The translations under genes and the position numbers were made by a program. 64,000 nt of DNA, from the NCBI GenBank assembly GCA_963815475.1, contig CAWFHD010000003.1, positions 1,984,001 to 2,048,000 on the forward strand, given 5' to 3'. Source of the DNA: Sulfopaludibacter sp963815475 (GTDB lineage: Bacteria; Acidobacteriota; Terriglobia; Bryobacterales; Bryobacteraceae). Each line of letters begins with the position of its first letter. Position 1 is the stretch's first letter. The notes beneath the pieces are model-generated. The model did no database searches and had not been told where the DNA came from. It saw nothing but the letters and a program-made list of their open reading frames with translations. This document shows positions 17,410 through 26,122 of the stretch, piece after piece.

Positions 17410-18855
17410 GTGCCGCACATCTGGCTGATTGGAGCGGTTATGGTCTTAGCCGCGAGTGCCCAGTCGCCGACGGGCGGATGCGATTTCGAGGCGGCTCTCC
17501 GCCGGCATCAGAGCGGCGACCTGGTGGGCGCGGCGGAGGGGTACAAGCTTTGCATTGTGAGTCAGCCGGGTCGCATTGAGTCCCGATCGAACCTGGGCGC
17601 CGTCCTTTCTCAGATGGGTCACTTTGAAGAGGCCATCGATCAATATAAGGATGCGCTCAAGATCGCACCCCCGGAAGTGACGCCGGCCCTGAGGCTCAAT
17701 CTCGCCCTGGCGTACTACAAGTCTTTCCAGATCCCCGCCGCGGTCGGCGAGTTGGAAATCCTGCATGGTGCGGATACGCGCAACCTGAGAATCGCTTCGC
17801 TGCTGGCAGACTGCCGCCTGAGACTTGGAGAATTTCAAGAGGCGGTGGACGTGGCTGCCCCGTTGGAAAAGGATCATCAGGAAGATCCCGCACTCAGCTA
17901 TGTCCTGGGGATGGCCCTGATCCGATCAGGCAGAATCTCCGAGGGCCAGGTGCGGGTGGATCGCCTTCTTCGCGGCGCCGAATCAGCCGAAGGCCACCTG
18001 CTGCTCGGCTCCACCCTGTTCAGTTCCGGGGATTATCCCGGCGCGGTCAAGGAACTGAATCGGGCGGCAACCCTCAATCCTCGTCTTCCCTCTCTGCAGT
18101 CGTACTTGGGGCAGGCACTCTTGTTCACAGGCGATGCCGATGGCGCGGTGGCGGCGTTTCGCAAGGAATTGGCCGCGAACCCAAACGACTTTGACGCCAA
18201 TTTCCAGCTGGCCGCGATTCTGGCGCGGCGTGGCCAGACGGCGGAATCGCGGGCTTTGCTGGAGCGCGCGGTGCAAGTGCGGCCTGGGTCGGGTGGGGCC
18301 AAGGCGGCGCTGGCGGAAGGCTTCCACTTCCAGCAGGCCCCCGAGAATTCAGGCGTCGCTCCGGGAACACCAGCGCCCCCGATAGGATCGCTCGCATTCG
18401 ACCGTTTGAAGCGGCCGGTGGTGCTGGTGTTCGGAAGTTATAGCTGCCCCAAACTGCGGAATTCGGCCGCGGAGCTGAAGAGAATCGCCGCCCAATATCA
18501 CGAGCGAGTGGACTTCCGCCTGGTTTACATCAGCGAGGCCCATGCCGGCAATGGTGCGGAATCTCAATGGCAGAGCACCATCAATCAGAGAGAAGGCATC
18601 GACCTGGCGGAGGCTCGAACCCTGCCCGAGAAGCAGGAACACGCCGAGCTCTGCGTAAGAAAGTTAGAACTCCCCTTCGCGGTGGCGGTGGACGGCATGG
18701 ACGCCGCTGCGGAGCGCGTCTATCAAGCCTGGCCGAGCCGGTTGTACGTAGTGGGCCGCGATGGCAAGGTGGCGTATGAAACCCGCCTGGGGGAGTTGGA
18801 TTTCCACGCCGGAGATCTGGAGCGCGCAATTCGTGAGATGCTTGGCAAGAGCTAG
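17410..18855 (+). CDS. Exported TPR protein fused to an iodothyronine-deiodinase-like thioredoxin-fold domain
   Basis: A signal peptide (MPHIWLIGAVMVLAASAQS from a GTG start) precedes eight or so TPR units (about residues 25-310). The C-terminal domain (about 330-480) has FGSYSCPKLRNSAAELKRI with Cys346, then DFRLVYISEAHAGNG. These are the landmarks of the iodothyronine deiodinase family, where the vertebrate enzymes have selenocysteine in GSCTUPP and the same YI.EAH. Here Cys replaces selenocysteine. A periplasmic thiol or peroxidase-like redox role is more likely than iodine chemistry. It is followed 123 bases downstream by a related TPR protein without the C-terminal domain, evidently a paralogue (shared LNLALAYYKS and LRLGE segments). 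Confidence 0.85.
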   Translation: MPHIWLIGAVMVLAASAQSPTGGCDFEAALRRHQSGDLVGAAEGYKLCIVSQPGRIESRSNLGAVLSQMGHFEEAIDQYKDALKIAPPEVTPALRLNLALAYYKSFQIPAAVGELEILHGADTRNLRIASLLADCRLRLGEFQEAVDVAAPLEKDHQEDPALSYVLGMALIRSGRISEGQVRVDRLLRGAESAEGHLLLGSTLFSSGDYPGAVKELNRAATLNPRLPSLQSYLGQALLFTGDADGAVAAFRKELAANPNDFDANFQLAAILARRGQTAESRALLERAVQVRPGSGGAKAALAEGFHFQQAPENSGVAPGTPAPPIGSLAFDRLKRPVVLVFGSYSCPKLRNSAAELKRIAAQYHERVDFRLVYISEAHAGNGAESQWQSTINQREGIDLAEARTLPEKQEHAELCVRKLELPFAVAVDGMDAAAERVYQAWPSRLYVVGRDGKVAYETRLGELDFHAGDLERAIREMLGKS

Positions 18856-18887
18856 GTCTCTGACCGGAGGAATCGACGTGAAACCCA

Positions 18888-18974
18888 GTGGGGCTGGCTT
18901 CAGCCTGCGCGGAACTTTAGTCCCGCGGGTGCAGTGGCGGACTGAAGTCCGCCGCAGACTAAAGTCTGCCCCAC
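18888..18974. repeat. Compound hairpin repeat element between two TPR genes
   Basis: The element is framed by GTGGGG (18888-18893) and its complement CCCCAC (18969-18974). Inside are four consecutive small hairpins. GGCTG-GCTT-CAGCC is followed by an imperfect GCGGAACTTTAGTCCCGC, then GGCGGACT-GA-AGTCCGCC, then GCAGACT-AA-AGTCTGC. Three of the four share a core of ACT...AGT. The layout resembles dispersed REP-type intergenic elements, and I saw only this copy in the window. It ends 5 bases before the next start codon, so transcripts crossing it would fold strongly next to the ribosome site. Confidence 0.7.
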
Positions 18975-18978
18975 ATGC

Positions 18979-20103
18979 ATGCCTCCGTGCGCCCGGTTTG
19001 CGCCGCTAGTCTCCTGGCTGACCTTGATAGCGTGGGGTCAGCAGGCTCCGGCGGTGGAAGAGGTGCTGCGTCACGCCATCGAATTGCATCAAGCGGGCCA
19101 AGTGACAGCCGCCATTGCTGAATATCGCGCCTATCTGAAGCAGGTCCCAGGAAACGTGATCGCACGATCAAACCTAGGCGCCGCTTTATCGCGCGCCGGC
19201 CTTTACGAAGAAGCCATTGTTGAATACAACAAGGCACTGGAATCGCAGCCAGGAAATGCGTCTGTCAGTCTCAATCTCGCGCTGGCCTATTACAAGTCGA
19301 CCGACATCTCGAAAGCAGCCGATGAGGCGGCTCGCGTGGTGAATGCGCAGCCTTCTAACCAGCAAGCCACGCTCCTGTTAGCGGACTGCTATCTCCGGCT
19401 TGGCGAGAACAAGAAAGTGATCGAGATTCTGTCACCCCTGGAAGCCCAATTGCCAGACCACAAGGGGCTCCTGTACATGCTGGGCACCGCCTTGATTCGC
19501 GATGAACAGCCGTCGCGCGGGCAGCGGCTGGTGGATCGGATTCTGCGCGACGGCGATTCCGCGGAGGCCCGCGTCCTGATGGGCGCAACCAAATTGTCGG
19601 TGCAGGATTTTGCCGGAGCGCTGGTGGACTTCAAGAAGGCGGTGGACCTTAACCCCGAATTCCCAGACCTCTACTCGTACTACGGCATGGCTCTGGCCGC
19701 CACCGGCGACACGCCTGCGGCGGCAGTGGCGTTCCGCAAAGAACTGCAGGCGAACCCTAACGACTACACTTCCAACATCCAGATGGGCATCCTGCTGAAG
19801 CAGGACGAGAATTATGCCGAGGCGCGGAAGTGCTTCCTGCGAGCCAGCACCGTGCGGCCCGGCGATGGCGCGGCGCGTTACCAGGTAGCGACGCTCGATC
19901 TGCTGGACGGGCACACCGAGCAGGCGCGGGTGGAGCTCGAAAAGCTGACCGCCGAAATCCCGCAGTTCGTGGAAGCGCACGTTTCACTCGCCACCGCGTA
20001 CTACCGTGCGGGGCGAAAAGCGGACGCCGACAAGGAGCGCGCCATCGTCCTTCGGCTGAATGCGGAAAAGCAGGCCGCCGAACCGGGAGCGAAAGGCAAG
20101 TGA
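18979..20103 (+). CDS. Exported TPR-repeat protein, paralogue of the preceding gene
   Basis: The 374-residue protein starts with a hydrophobic signal (MPPCARFAPLVSWLTLIAWGQ) and is made almost entirely of TPR units. Examples are GQVTAAIAEYRAYLKQVPGN, GLYEEAIVEYNKALESQPGN and GDTPAAAVAFRKELQANPND. It aligns with the TPR part of the upstream deiodinase-like fusion but lacks the thioredoxin-fold domain. Its TGA overlaps the GTG start of the multihaem cytochrome, so the two are translationally coupled. The start at 18979 lies immediately after the hairpin repeat, and no good ribosome site is visible because the repeat occupies that position. Confidence 0.85.
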   Translation: MPPCARFAPLVSWLTLIAWGQQAPAVEEVLRHAIELHQAGQVTAAIAEYRAYLKQVPGNVIARSNLGAALSRAGLYEEAIVEYNKALESQPGNASVSLNLALAYYKSTDISKAADEAARVVNAQPSNQQATLLLADCYLRLGENKKVIEILSPLEAQLPDHKGLLYMLGTALIRDEQPSRGQRLVDRILRDGDSAEARVLMGATKLSVQDFAGALVDFKKAVDLNPEFPDLYSYYGMALAATGDTPAAAVAFRKELQANPNDYTSNIQMGILLKQDENYAEARKCFLRASTVRPGDGAARYQVATLDLLDGHTEQARVELEKLTAEIPQFVEAHVSLATAYYRAGRKADADKERAIVLRLNAEKQAAEPGAKGK

Positions 20104-21138
20104 GCGGCGAGCGCCTTGTTGGCGGGGCTTTGATGGTGATTGTGCCGCTGTTCGCCGCCTCCTCGCCACCCGCGAATGAAGCCACTGCTTGCGCAAGTTG
20201 TCACGCTTCCGAAACGACGCACTTTCGCGCCACGCCCATGGCGCAGGCTCTCGAACGAGTGGAGACTTGCAGTATCCTCAAAAGTCATCCCGAGTTGACG
20301 TTTCAAGAGGGTGCGTACCGTTCCGCCATTGTGCGCCGCAACGATAGCAGCATCCTCACCGTGAGCAACGGAAGCGAGAGTATCACCGTTCCGCTGCTGT
20401 GGGCGTTCGGGCGTGGACAGGCCGGGCAGACCTACGTCTTTGAGTACCAGGGCTCGCTGTACGAGAGCCGCGTGAGTTTCTATAACCTTTCGGGGGCGCT
20501 CGATCTCACGATGGGCGCGTTGAACACCAGGCCGCAAAGCATCGCGGAGGCCGCGGGCCGGCGGATGGATGCACTCGGCGCGCGCGATTGCTTTGCCTGC
20601 CATTCGAACGGCGCCGTGGTGGATCGCAAACTCCATCTGGAAACCATTCAACCCGGTGTGCAGTGCGAGTCGTGCCACGGAGCTGTGGAAAAGCATGCCA
20701 TCGCGGCGCGCGCGGGAGACGCGGTCGCGGCGCGGTTGCCGCATCTGGCAGCGCTCTCCGCGGAAGACGTATCGGAGTTGTGCGGCCAGGTGTCATCGTA
20801 CCTGGTCGCAGATTGCGTTGAACGGTCCTCGTGGTGTGAATAACGTGCGCTTCCAGCCGTATCGCTTGGCCAATAGCAAGTGCTATGACGCGGCCGACCG
20901 TCGCATCCGCTGCACTGCGTGCCACGATCCGCACGCGCCTGTGGAAACAAGTCTGACCAGCTACGACGCGAAATGCGCCGCGTGTCACTCGGCCGCGCTG
21001 CACACCAAAACATGCCGGGTTGCGAAATCCAACTGCGCCGGATGCCACATGCCGAAAATCGAACTTCCCGGCGCACATGCGCGATTCACGGACCATCAGA
21101 TCCGCATCGCCGGCGCGGGCGATCCTTATCCAAACTGA
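20100..21138 (+). CDS. Seven-haem periplasmic cytochrome c, one apparent +1 frameshift
   Basis: The GTG start at 20100 overlaps the preceding stop (GTGA); an ATG at 20133 is the alternative. After a hydrophobic leader come CASCH, CFACH, CESCH, CGQCH, CTACH, CAACH and CAGCH haem sites. The fourth exists only if one G is removed at about 20789-20790: the frame then reads SELCGQCHRTWSQIALNG and continues to PYPN at 21138, whereas without the correction the protein ends at 20843 with no continuation. The restored haem motif at the break is strong evidence that the insertion is artefactual or very recent. Multihaem proteins of this kind carry electrons or act as reductases in the periplasm. The ASPIC/UnbV gene starts 8 bases later. 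Confidence 0.85.
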
Positions 21139-21146
21139 AAACCACC

Positions 21147-22865
21147 ATGTCGCGATCCTTTGTTCCATGCAACCGGCGGCAATTCCTGGCAGGCGCCGCG
21201 GGCGTACTCGCCGCTACCCGTCGTGGAAGCAGTGAGGGCCGACCGATCTTCGAGGAGGTTCCGCCGGAAGTCAGCGGCATTCGCTGGGTCCACGACAACG
21301 CCGCATCGGTGGAGCATTACCTGCCCGAAACCATGGGTCCAGGGTGCGCCTTTCTCGACTACGACAATGACGGCTGGATGGATATCTTTCTGGTCAACAG
21401 CGGGCCGAGCGACTTTTACAAGCCGTCGAAACCGGTTCGCAGCGCCCTCTACAAAAACAATCGCGACGGCACCTTCACCGACGTTACGGAAAAAGCGGGC
21501 GTTGCCGGAAACACCTTCGGCATGGGAGTAGCGGTGGGCGACTATGACAACGACGGCTTCCCCGACCTGTTCCTCACTGCGTACGGACGGCCGATTCTCT
21601 ATCGCAATAACGGCAACGGCACATTCACCGATGTGAGCGAAAAGGCAGGACTCGGCGCGAAGCTGTTCGAAAATCATTGGACCACCAGCGCGGTCTGGTT
21701 CGATTTCGACAACGATGGACGCTTGGACCTCTTCGTATGCAGTTTCGTGGACTACGGAACCACCAGCCACTTCTCCTGCGGAGACAACAAACTCGGCAAG
21801 CATTTTTATTGCATCCCGCGCGTGTTCAAAGGCACCGCCAGCCTGCTGTTCCACAACAATGGCGATGGCACCTTCACGGAGGTGGGCCGCGGTACGGATA
21901 TCGAAAAGGCGCTCGGCAAAGGTCTGGGCGTGGTGGCAACGGACGTCAATAACGATGGCCGCATGGATCTGTTCGTGGCCAACGATACGGTGCAGAATTT
22001 CCTCTTCATGAATCGCGGGCCCGATGCCAACGGCAAGACCAAATGGGAGGAGATCGCGCTGGCCGCCGAAGTGGGCTTCAGCACCGATGGCCGGGCGCGA
22101 TCCGGCATGGGTGTGGATGCTGCCGATTTCGATGGCGATGGCTGGCAGGATCTTTTCGTGGCCAATGTGGATCAGGAAATGTTCTCGCTGTACAAGAACA
22201 TGAAGAACGAAACTTTCCGCGACGTCGCGTTCCAGAACCAGGTGGCACAGGCGACACGCCTGCTGAGCGGCTGGGGCTTGCGCTTCTTCGATTACGACAA
22301 CGATGGAGCGCTCGACCTGTTTCTCGCCAATGGGCACCCCGATGACATGATCGACAATTATTCGCAGCAGGTGAAGTACAAGGAGCCGCTTCTGTTGTTC
22401 CATAACGAAAACGGCAAACTGAGCAACGTCAGTGCGGGCGCGGGTTCGGTGTTTGCCAGATCGTTTCCCGCTCGCGGACTGGCGATCGGCGATTACAACA
22501 ACGATGGTCGTGTGGACGTGTTGATCGGCAACAATGGCGGCCCTCCCGTGCTGCTTCGCAATAATGCCGGCGAAGGCAACCACTGGCTCGGCGTCAAGCT
22601 CCAAGGCGTGAAGGCGAATCGCGATGCCGTGGGCGCGCGGCTCACCTGGACGGCCGGGGGTGTTACACACTCGCGCATGAAGAATGGCGGCGGCAGTTAT
22701 TTATCGGCGCACGATCCGCGCGAGGTGTTGGGAATCGGCACGGCTTCGAAGATCGAGTCGCTCGAGGTGAAATGGCCACTGCCCAGCGGCATGAAAGAAC
22801 GGTTCACCGACCTTCCGGTGGATCGCTACATCACCATCGTAGAGGGCAAAGGAATCAAGGCCTGA
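21147..22865 (+). CDS. Tat-exported FG-GAP/VCBS-repeat protein with ASPIC/UnbV domain
   Basis: The N-terminus NRRQFLAGAAGVLAA is a twin-arginine signal, so the 572-residue protein is exported folded. The body contains repeated calcium-binding-type FG-GAP/VCBS blades (DYDNDGWMDIFLVNSG, DYDNDGFPDLFLTAYG, DFDNDGRLDLFVCSF, DVNNDGRMDLFVAND, DFDGDGWQDLFVANV, DYDNDGALDLFLANG and DYNNDGRVDVLIGNN), consistent with a seven-bladed propeller. The C-terminal ASPIC/UnbV domain spans roughly the last 90 residues (NHWLGVKLQG ... VGARLTW). Such proteins commonly accompany TPR and cytochrome genes in acidobacteria, and an extracellular or periplasmic binding role is usually inferred. Confidence 0.92.
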   Translation: MSRSFVPCNRRQFLAGAAGVLAATRRGSSEGRPIFEEVPPEVSGIRWVHDNAASVEHYLPETMGPGCAFLDYDNDGWMDIFLVNSGPSDFYKPSKPVRSALYKNNRDGTFTDVTEKAGVAGNTFGMGVAVGDYDNDGFPDLFLTAYGRPILYRNNGNGTFTDVSEKAGLGAKLFENHWTTSAVWFDFDNDGRLDLFVCSFVDYGTTSHFSCGDNKLGKHFYCIPRVFKGTASLLFHNNGDGTFTEVGRGTDIEKALGKGLGVVATDVNNDGRMDLFVANDTVQNFLFMNRGPDANGKTKWEEIALAAEVGFSTDGRARSGMGVDAADFDGDGWQDLFVANVDQEMFSLYKNMKNETFRDVAFQNQVAQATRLLSGWGLRFFDYDNDGALDLFLANGHPDDMIDNYSQQVKYKEPLLLFHNENGKLSNVSAGAGSVFARSFPARGLAIGDYNNDGRVDVLIGNNGGPPVLLRNNAGEGNHWLGVKLQGVKANRDAVGARLTWTAGGVTHSRMKNGGGSYLSAHDPREVLGIGTASKIESLEVKWPLPSGMKERFTDLPVDRYITIVEGKGIKA

Positions 22866-22876
22866 TCCGGCGGATT

Positions 22877-23452
22877 TTAGCTCGGTTCAGCCTGCGCTTC
22901 CGCATCCGCGCCGAGGCGCGCCGCGGTCTCCAGATCGGCGAGCGCTTCCGACTCCCGGCCGAGCAGACCGAACACGTGGCTGCGAAGGATGTAGAGATGC
23001 GGTTCGGCGGGCGCCAGCGCAATGGCGTCCGTGAAGTCCTGGAGAGCGGATTGCGCGGCTGCCGATTCTACCAAGCGCATCTGGCCGCGGTACTCTCGCG
23101 CCTGCCAGAGGCGTGGGCTGAGCCGAACGGCTCGATTCAGTAGTGCGATTCCGCGTTCGGTATCGCCGGATGCTGCCGCTCGAATGGCCTCACCGAGAAG
23201 CGTAGCGGAATCGGGGACGGGAGGCCGGCGCACCCGCCCCGCAATGTAGAGATACGCTGCCGCGACCAGGAACAAACACGCTATTCCCGGCGCGTCGTCA
23301 AATCCCCAACTACCCAGAATCAGCTTGCTCGCCACAGGCAAACTGCCGAAGACAAGCGCTAGCGCGAGCGAGGCGCGGCGCCATTGGCGAGCACGGGAAG
23401 GCCACTCGTCTGCCGGCGATTCCACATCCTCATCATGCTGCGGAGCAGGCAT
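22877..23452 (-). CDS. Small TPR membrane protein
   Basis: From the ATG at 23452 the product is 191 residues. After a charged N-terminus come two hydrophobic segments (about 31-46 and 55-71), then TPR-like helices (GDTERGIALLNRAVRLSPRLWQ, SALQDFTDAIALAPAEPHLY, GRESEALADLETAARLGAD). A GTG 24 bases upstream is a less likely start; GGTGA lies 5 bases before the ATG. It is the last gene of the minus-strand series, 51 bases downstream of the deaminase-like toxin candidate. Its position would suit an immunity or accessory partner, but nothing in the sequence proves that. Confidence 0.75.
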   Translation of the reverse strand: MPAPQHDEDVESPADEWPSRARQWRRASLALALVFGSLPVASKLILGSWGFDDAPGIACLFLVAAAYLYIAGRVRRPPVPDSATLLGEAIRAAASGDTERGIALLNRAVRLSPRLWQAREYRGQMRLVESAAAQSALQDFTDAIALAPAEPHLYILRSHVFGLLGRESEALADLETAARLGADAEAQAEPS

Positions 23453-23503
23453 GCTTTCACCATACCCCTTACGCACGTGTCACGGCTGATCGGCGATGGT
23501 ATA

Positions 23504-24082
23504 TTAACTGCCCGTATGTCTCGATCTCGCACGGTACTTCTTCGTGCCGCCTACCACCGACTTAAAGGTGCCCGTGACCCATTTCGAACAATTGGCGCAA
23601 GGCGGCGCGGCGATGCCGCTCATGTTGTAGGAGATCATGTCGTAGTGCGCGGGATTTTCGCCGTCCGCGCGAAGTTGCATGAAGATGTCGGCCTCGGCGC
23701 AGCTTGCGAAATCCCTGGTGGCAATGGCCCTGGTGAGACCGCTCCACGGTGTCGCGCCCCCCGCCAGCGCGGCATTGACGGCTGCCGTGTTTCCGCTGTG
23801 TCCCACATACCGTTTGTGGCCTTTGCTCGCCTCCGCCGACATGCCTGCCTGCGCGTCGTGAGTTTGCACCCTCACGTTGATTCGCTTCTCCTGCTGCTTG
23901 CGGACCTCGCGTTCGCGCTTGCTCGCCTTCTTCAACTGCAGTCCTTGAGGAGCCAATGCGGGCTGGGGACGGAATACAGGTGGCGACGCCATTTTCGGCG
24001 GCTGAGGCGGGCGATAGACAGGCGGAGCCGCGGTTCGCGTTGGTGACACTGGGGAAATGGGCTTTCGGGGTTGGATCGGCAT
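23504..24082 (-). CDS. Putative deaminase-fold toxin with PPVYRP leader
   Basis: The 192-residue protein has a Pro-rich N-terminus with PPVYRP (20-25), PPVFRP (34-39) and GLQLKK (47-52), then a short basic helix. Its C-terminal half carries the zinc-site pattern of the nucleic-acid deaminase superfamily. The pattern is CAE at 128-130 and PPCANC at 160-165, in the order C/HxE then PCxxC. Toxin members of this superfamily deaminate DNA, RNA or nucleotides and travel through several secretion systems. The same PPVYRP leader occurs in two proteins of the type VI cargo island about 18-20 kb away. The gene is 36 bases downstream of the TerY-like kinase on the same strand, so co-transcription is likely. 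Family assignment is good; toxin status is inferred. Confidence 0.7.
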   Translation of the reverse strand: MPIQPRKPISPVSPTRTAAPPVYRPPQPPKMASPPVFRPQPALAPQGLQLKKASKREREVRKQQEKRINVRVQTHDAQAGMSAEASKGHKRYVGHSGNTAAVNAALAGGATPWSGLTRAIATRDFASCAEADIFMQLRADGENPAHYDMISYNMSGIAAPPCANCSKWVTGTFKSVVGGTKKYRARSRHTGS

Positions 24083-24118
24083 CGGATTCGAATCTCAGAA
24101 TACACCCGGGACCGGCGT

Positions 24119-25444
24119 TCAGATGCGGATCTCGCCTTCGAGCTTTCCAAAGTTAATACGCATGCCGCTCTCCATCCGGAGCGTGCGTCCGGGCAGGACT
24201 TCCCCCAGATGAGGGTCGCCGCCGTTGCAGAACGACCACTTATCGCCCGTCAGATTCTTCAGCCCCCATACATCGGGATGCTGTGGATGAGTCGCGATTT
24301 CCGCGACGGGACGGGAGAAGTCGTTGGCCCTTTGCTCGTCGACATGGTGCGGAAACAGGCGCGTGTCGTGATTGAGCATCACCATCGCGCGTCCCACGCG
24401 CAGCCGGTATGGAAACCGGACCGCGGCCTGGCACGACCAGCAATTCGGCGCCGCGCCGCCGGATTCGCGCAACGCGTCACCATCGTAGAAGTTTTCCGTT
24501 CCGCATTGGGAGCAGTACAGGATCGAATCGCGCAGGCGGATCATCGCGGCGCGCCACTCTCCCTCACGCACGCGGCCGTGTTCCGGATCGTGCACACCAT
24601 CAGTGAATGCCCGCGTGAAAAGATCGCGCAGGAAACGGGGATAGATAGGCCACGAGAGAATGGCGTTATCGTGATGACCGGGCACAGGGGCGTTGGACTG
24701 GTCCACCGGGTCGAAAATAAACAGTGGGCGTGCGCCGTATAGCTTCGTCATAGCTGGCAGGTCGAAGCTGTGGATCGCCAGTTCGCGACGACCCTCGAGC
24801 GGATGGTGGACCAGGAATAAATAGAAGAGCAGGACGCCGAGGGAGAAGAGGTCCGTCTGGGTACTGGGCAGCGAATCTCCGCGGACCACTTCGGGAGCCA
24901 TGAAGCGCGGGGTTCCCAAAATGCCGCTGGCAGGGTCGCCATTCACGGTGACGTTGTCGTTGTCGCAAATGGCGATCACTCCAGTCTCGGGATCGAAGAA
25001 GATATTCCCGAAGGAGATGTCGCGATAGCATAAGCCCTGCGAGTGCAGGTGCAGAAAGCTGTGCGCCAACTCGAATCCGGCAGTGGCCAGCGCTCGGAAA
25101 CTCGGATCGATGCGCCGCTTCATGAGGTCCGCGATGCCGCGATAGCAGGGGTCGCGTAGCGGCATGATGTATCCGAAATCGCGGACGGCCGGCGACGAAG
25201 CAAGTTCCAGGGGCCACAGGAAACGATCGGTGGGCGGACCTTTGCGAATTAGGAGTTCGACCGAGGCTCGCTGGCGTGCGGTGGCGGATTTGGGTAGATA
25301 CCATTTGAGAGCCACCTCGCGGTCCGCCATTCCGGCGCGGTAGACTTCGCCCTGGCCTCCGCCGCCCAGGAATTCCAGCAAGGTGCAATCGATGCGCGAG
25401 GATTCGGTGGTGACCTTCTGCCCGATCTTAAGGATCTGGCTCAC
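24119..25444 (-). CDS. Ser/Thr kinase with Zn ribbon and FHA-like tail (TerY-P type)
   Basis: From the GTG at 25444, which overlaps the upstream stop as GTGA, the protein is 441 residues. It has a glycine loop GGGGQGEVYRA, the ATP lysine in VALKWYL, the catalytic loop CYRDISFGNIFF (HRD variant YRD) and CDND in the DFG place. After the kinase domain comes a CxxC...CxxC zinc ribbon (YCSQCG ... NCWSCQ), then an FHA-like beta-sandwich (GRAMVMLNHDTRLFP ... GLKNLTGDKWSF ... RINFGKLEGEI). This architecture matches the kinase of TerY-P triads, where it works with a vWA protein and a PP2C phosphatase. The whole operon faces away from the type VI cluster and could control it by phosphorylation. Confidence 0.85.
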   Translation of the reverse strand: MSQILKIGQKVTTESSRIDCTLLEFLGGGGQGEVYRAGMADREVALKWYLPKSATARQRASVELLIRKGPPTDRFLWPLELASSPAVRDFGYIMPLRDPCYRGIADLMKRRIDPSFRALATAGFELAHSFLHLHSQGLCYRDISFGNIFFDPETGVIAICDNDNVTVNGDPASGILGTPRFMAPEVVRGDSLPSTQTDLFSLGVLLFYLFLVHHPLEGRRELAIHSFDLPAMTKLYGARPLFIFDPVDQSNAPVPGHHDNAILSWPIYPRFLRDLFTRAFTDGVHDPEHGRVREGEWRAAMIRLRDSILYCSQCGTENFYDGDALRESGGAAPNCWSCQAAVRFPYRLRVGRAMVMLNHDTRLFPHHVDEQRANDFSRPVAEIATHPQHPDVWGLKNLTGDKWSFCNGGDPHLGEVLPGRTLRMESGMRINFGKLEGEIRI

Positions 25445-26121
25445 GCGGCCGAGGTCCTTCGCCAGGCGCCGCGCAGGCCAAGGTACAGGCTCGCCAGCAA
25501 GGTCAGACAATAGACGGCGCCAACCGCCGCCAACCCGGCAGGCAACGATTCCGCTCGCAAGTTCGCATTGACGAAGCGTGCGAAACCGGAAGCGGCGGCT
25601 GTCTCGTGGTTCGAGACTATGAGCGCCGCGGCCGCGTGGCGGGCGTCTCGCAGGCGGCCTTGCGCGCCCAGCCGGAAGATCGGGATCAGTTCCGCGTGCG
25701 CCAGGGGCTTGACGGAGGAAGGAGCTTCCGGAAGTTGCCGGATGGATCGCTCTACCAGCGGCCAATCGTTCCGTTCCAGCGCGGACAGAATCGCGGAGAC
25801 GCTGCTGTTCCAGGCTGCCACTACGGCGATCTGCTTGTTCACTCGATCGAGTTCCGCCAGCGCTTGCGGGTCGCGCGGTTTGTTGCGAAGGCTGTCCAAG
25901 AGTGAGTTGCGAGCATCGTCGAGATCGCCCGCAGCGAGAGCGGCCTGCGCATGGGCAAAAAATACTTCGTACCGCGAGGTCAGGAGGCGCGCCGACTCGT
26001 CGCGAAGCAGCCGATCGCGTTCGGAGCGCGCCCGGTTCTGCGGTGCGGCTCGCATTGCCAGCGGGAGGAACACTGCGCAGATCAGGGCCGCGGCGAAGAT
26101 TCTTGGCGAGTCCCGCAACAT
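25441..26121 (-). CDS. Membrane protein of the TerY-P-like operon, unknown function
   Basis: This 226-residue protein has an N-terminal hydrophobic segment (SPRIFAAALICAVFLPLAMRA), a long helical region rich in Ala and Arg, and a C-terminal membrane segment (GLAAVGAVYCLTLLASLYLGL). The helical region resembles tandem TPR-like helices (ARNSLLDSLRNKPRDPQALAEL), so it may be an anchored scaffold. It has no catalytic motif that I recognise. Its stop overlaps the start of the kinase gene by GTGA, and its own start lies directly at the stop of the gene upstream, so it is translated as part of the operon. Confidence 0.8.
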   Translation of the reverse strand: MLRDSPRIFAAALICAVFLPLAMRAAPQNRARSERDRLLRDESARLLTSRYEVFFAHAQAALAAGDLDDARNSLLDSLRNKPRDPQALAELDRVNKQIAVVAAWNSSVSAILSALERNDWPLVERSIRQLPEAPSSVKPLAHAELIPIFRLGAQGRLRDARHAAAALIVSNHETAAASGFARFVNANLRAESLPAGLAAVGAVYCLTLLASLYLGLRGAWRRTSAA

Positions 26122-26122
26122 A

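Noticed and set aside
21126..22670. Minus-strand frame opposite the FG-GAP/ASPIC protein
   Set aside because: Shadow produced by the repeated FG-GAP coding sequence; no domain and no start context.
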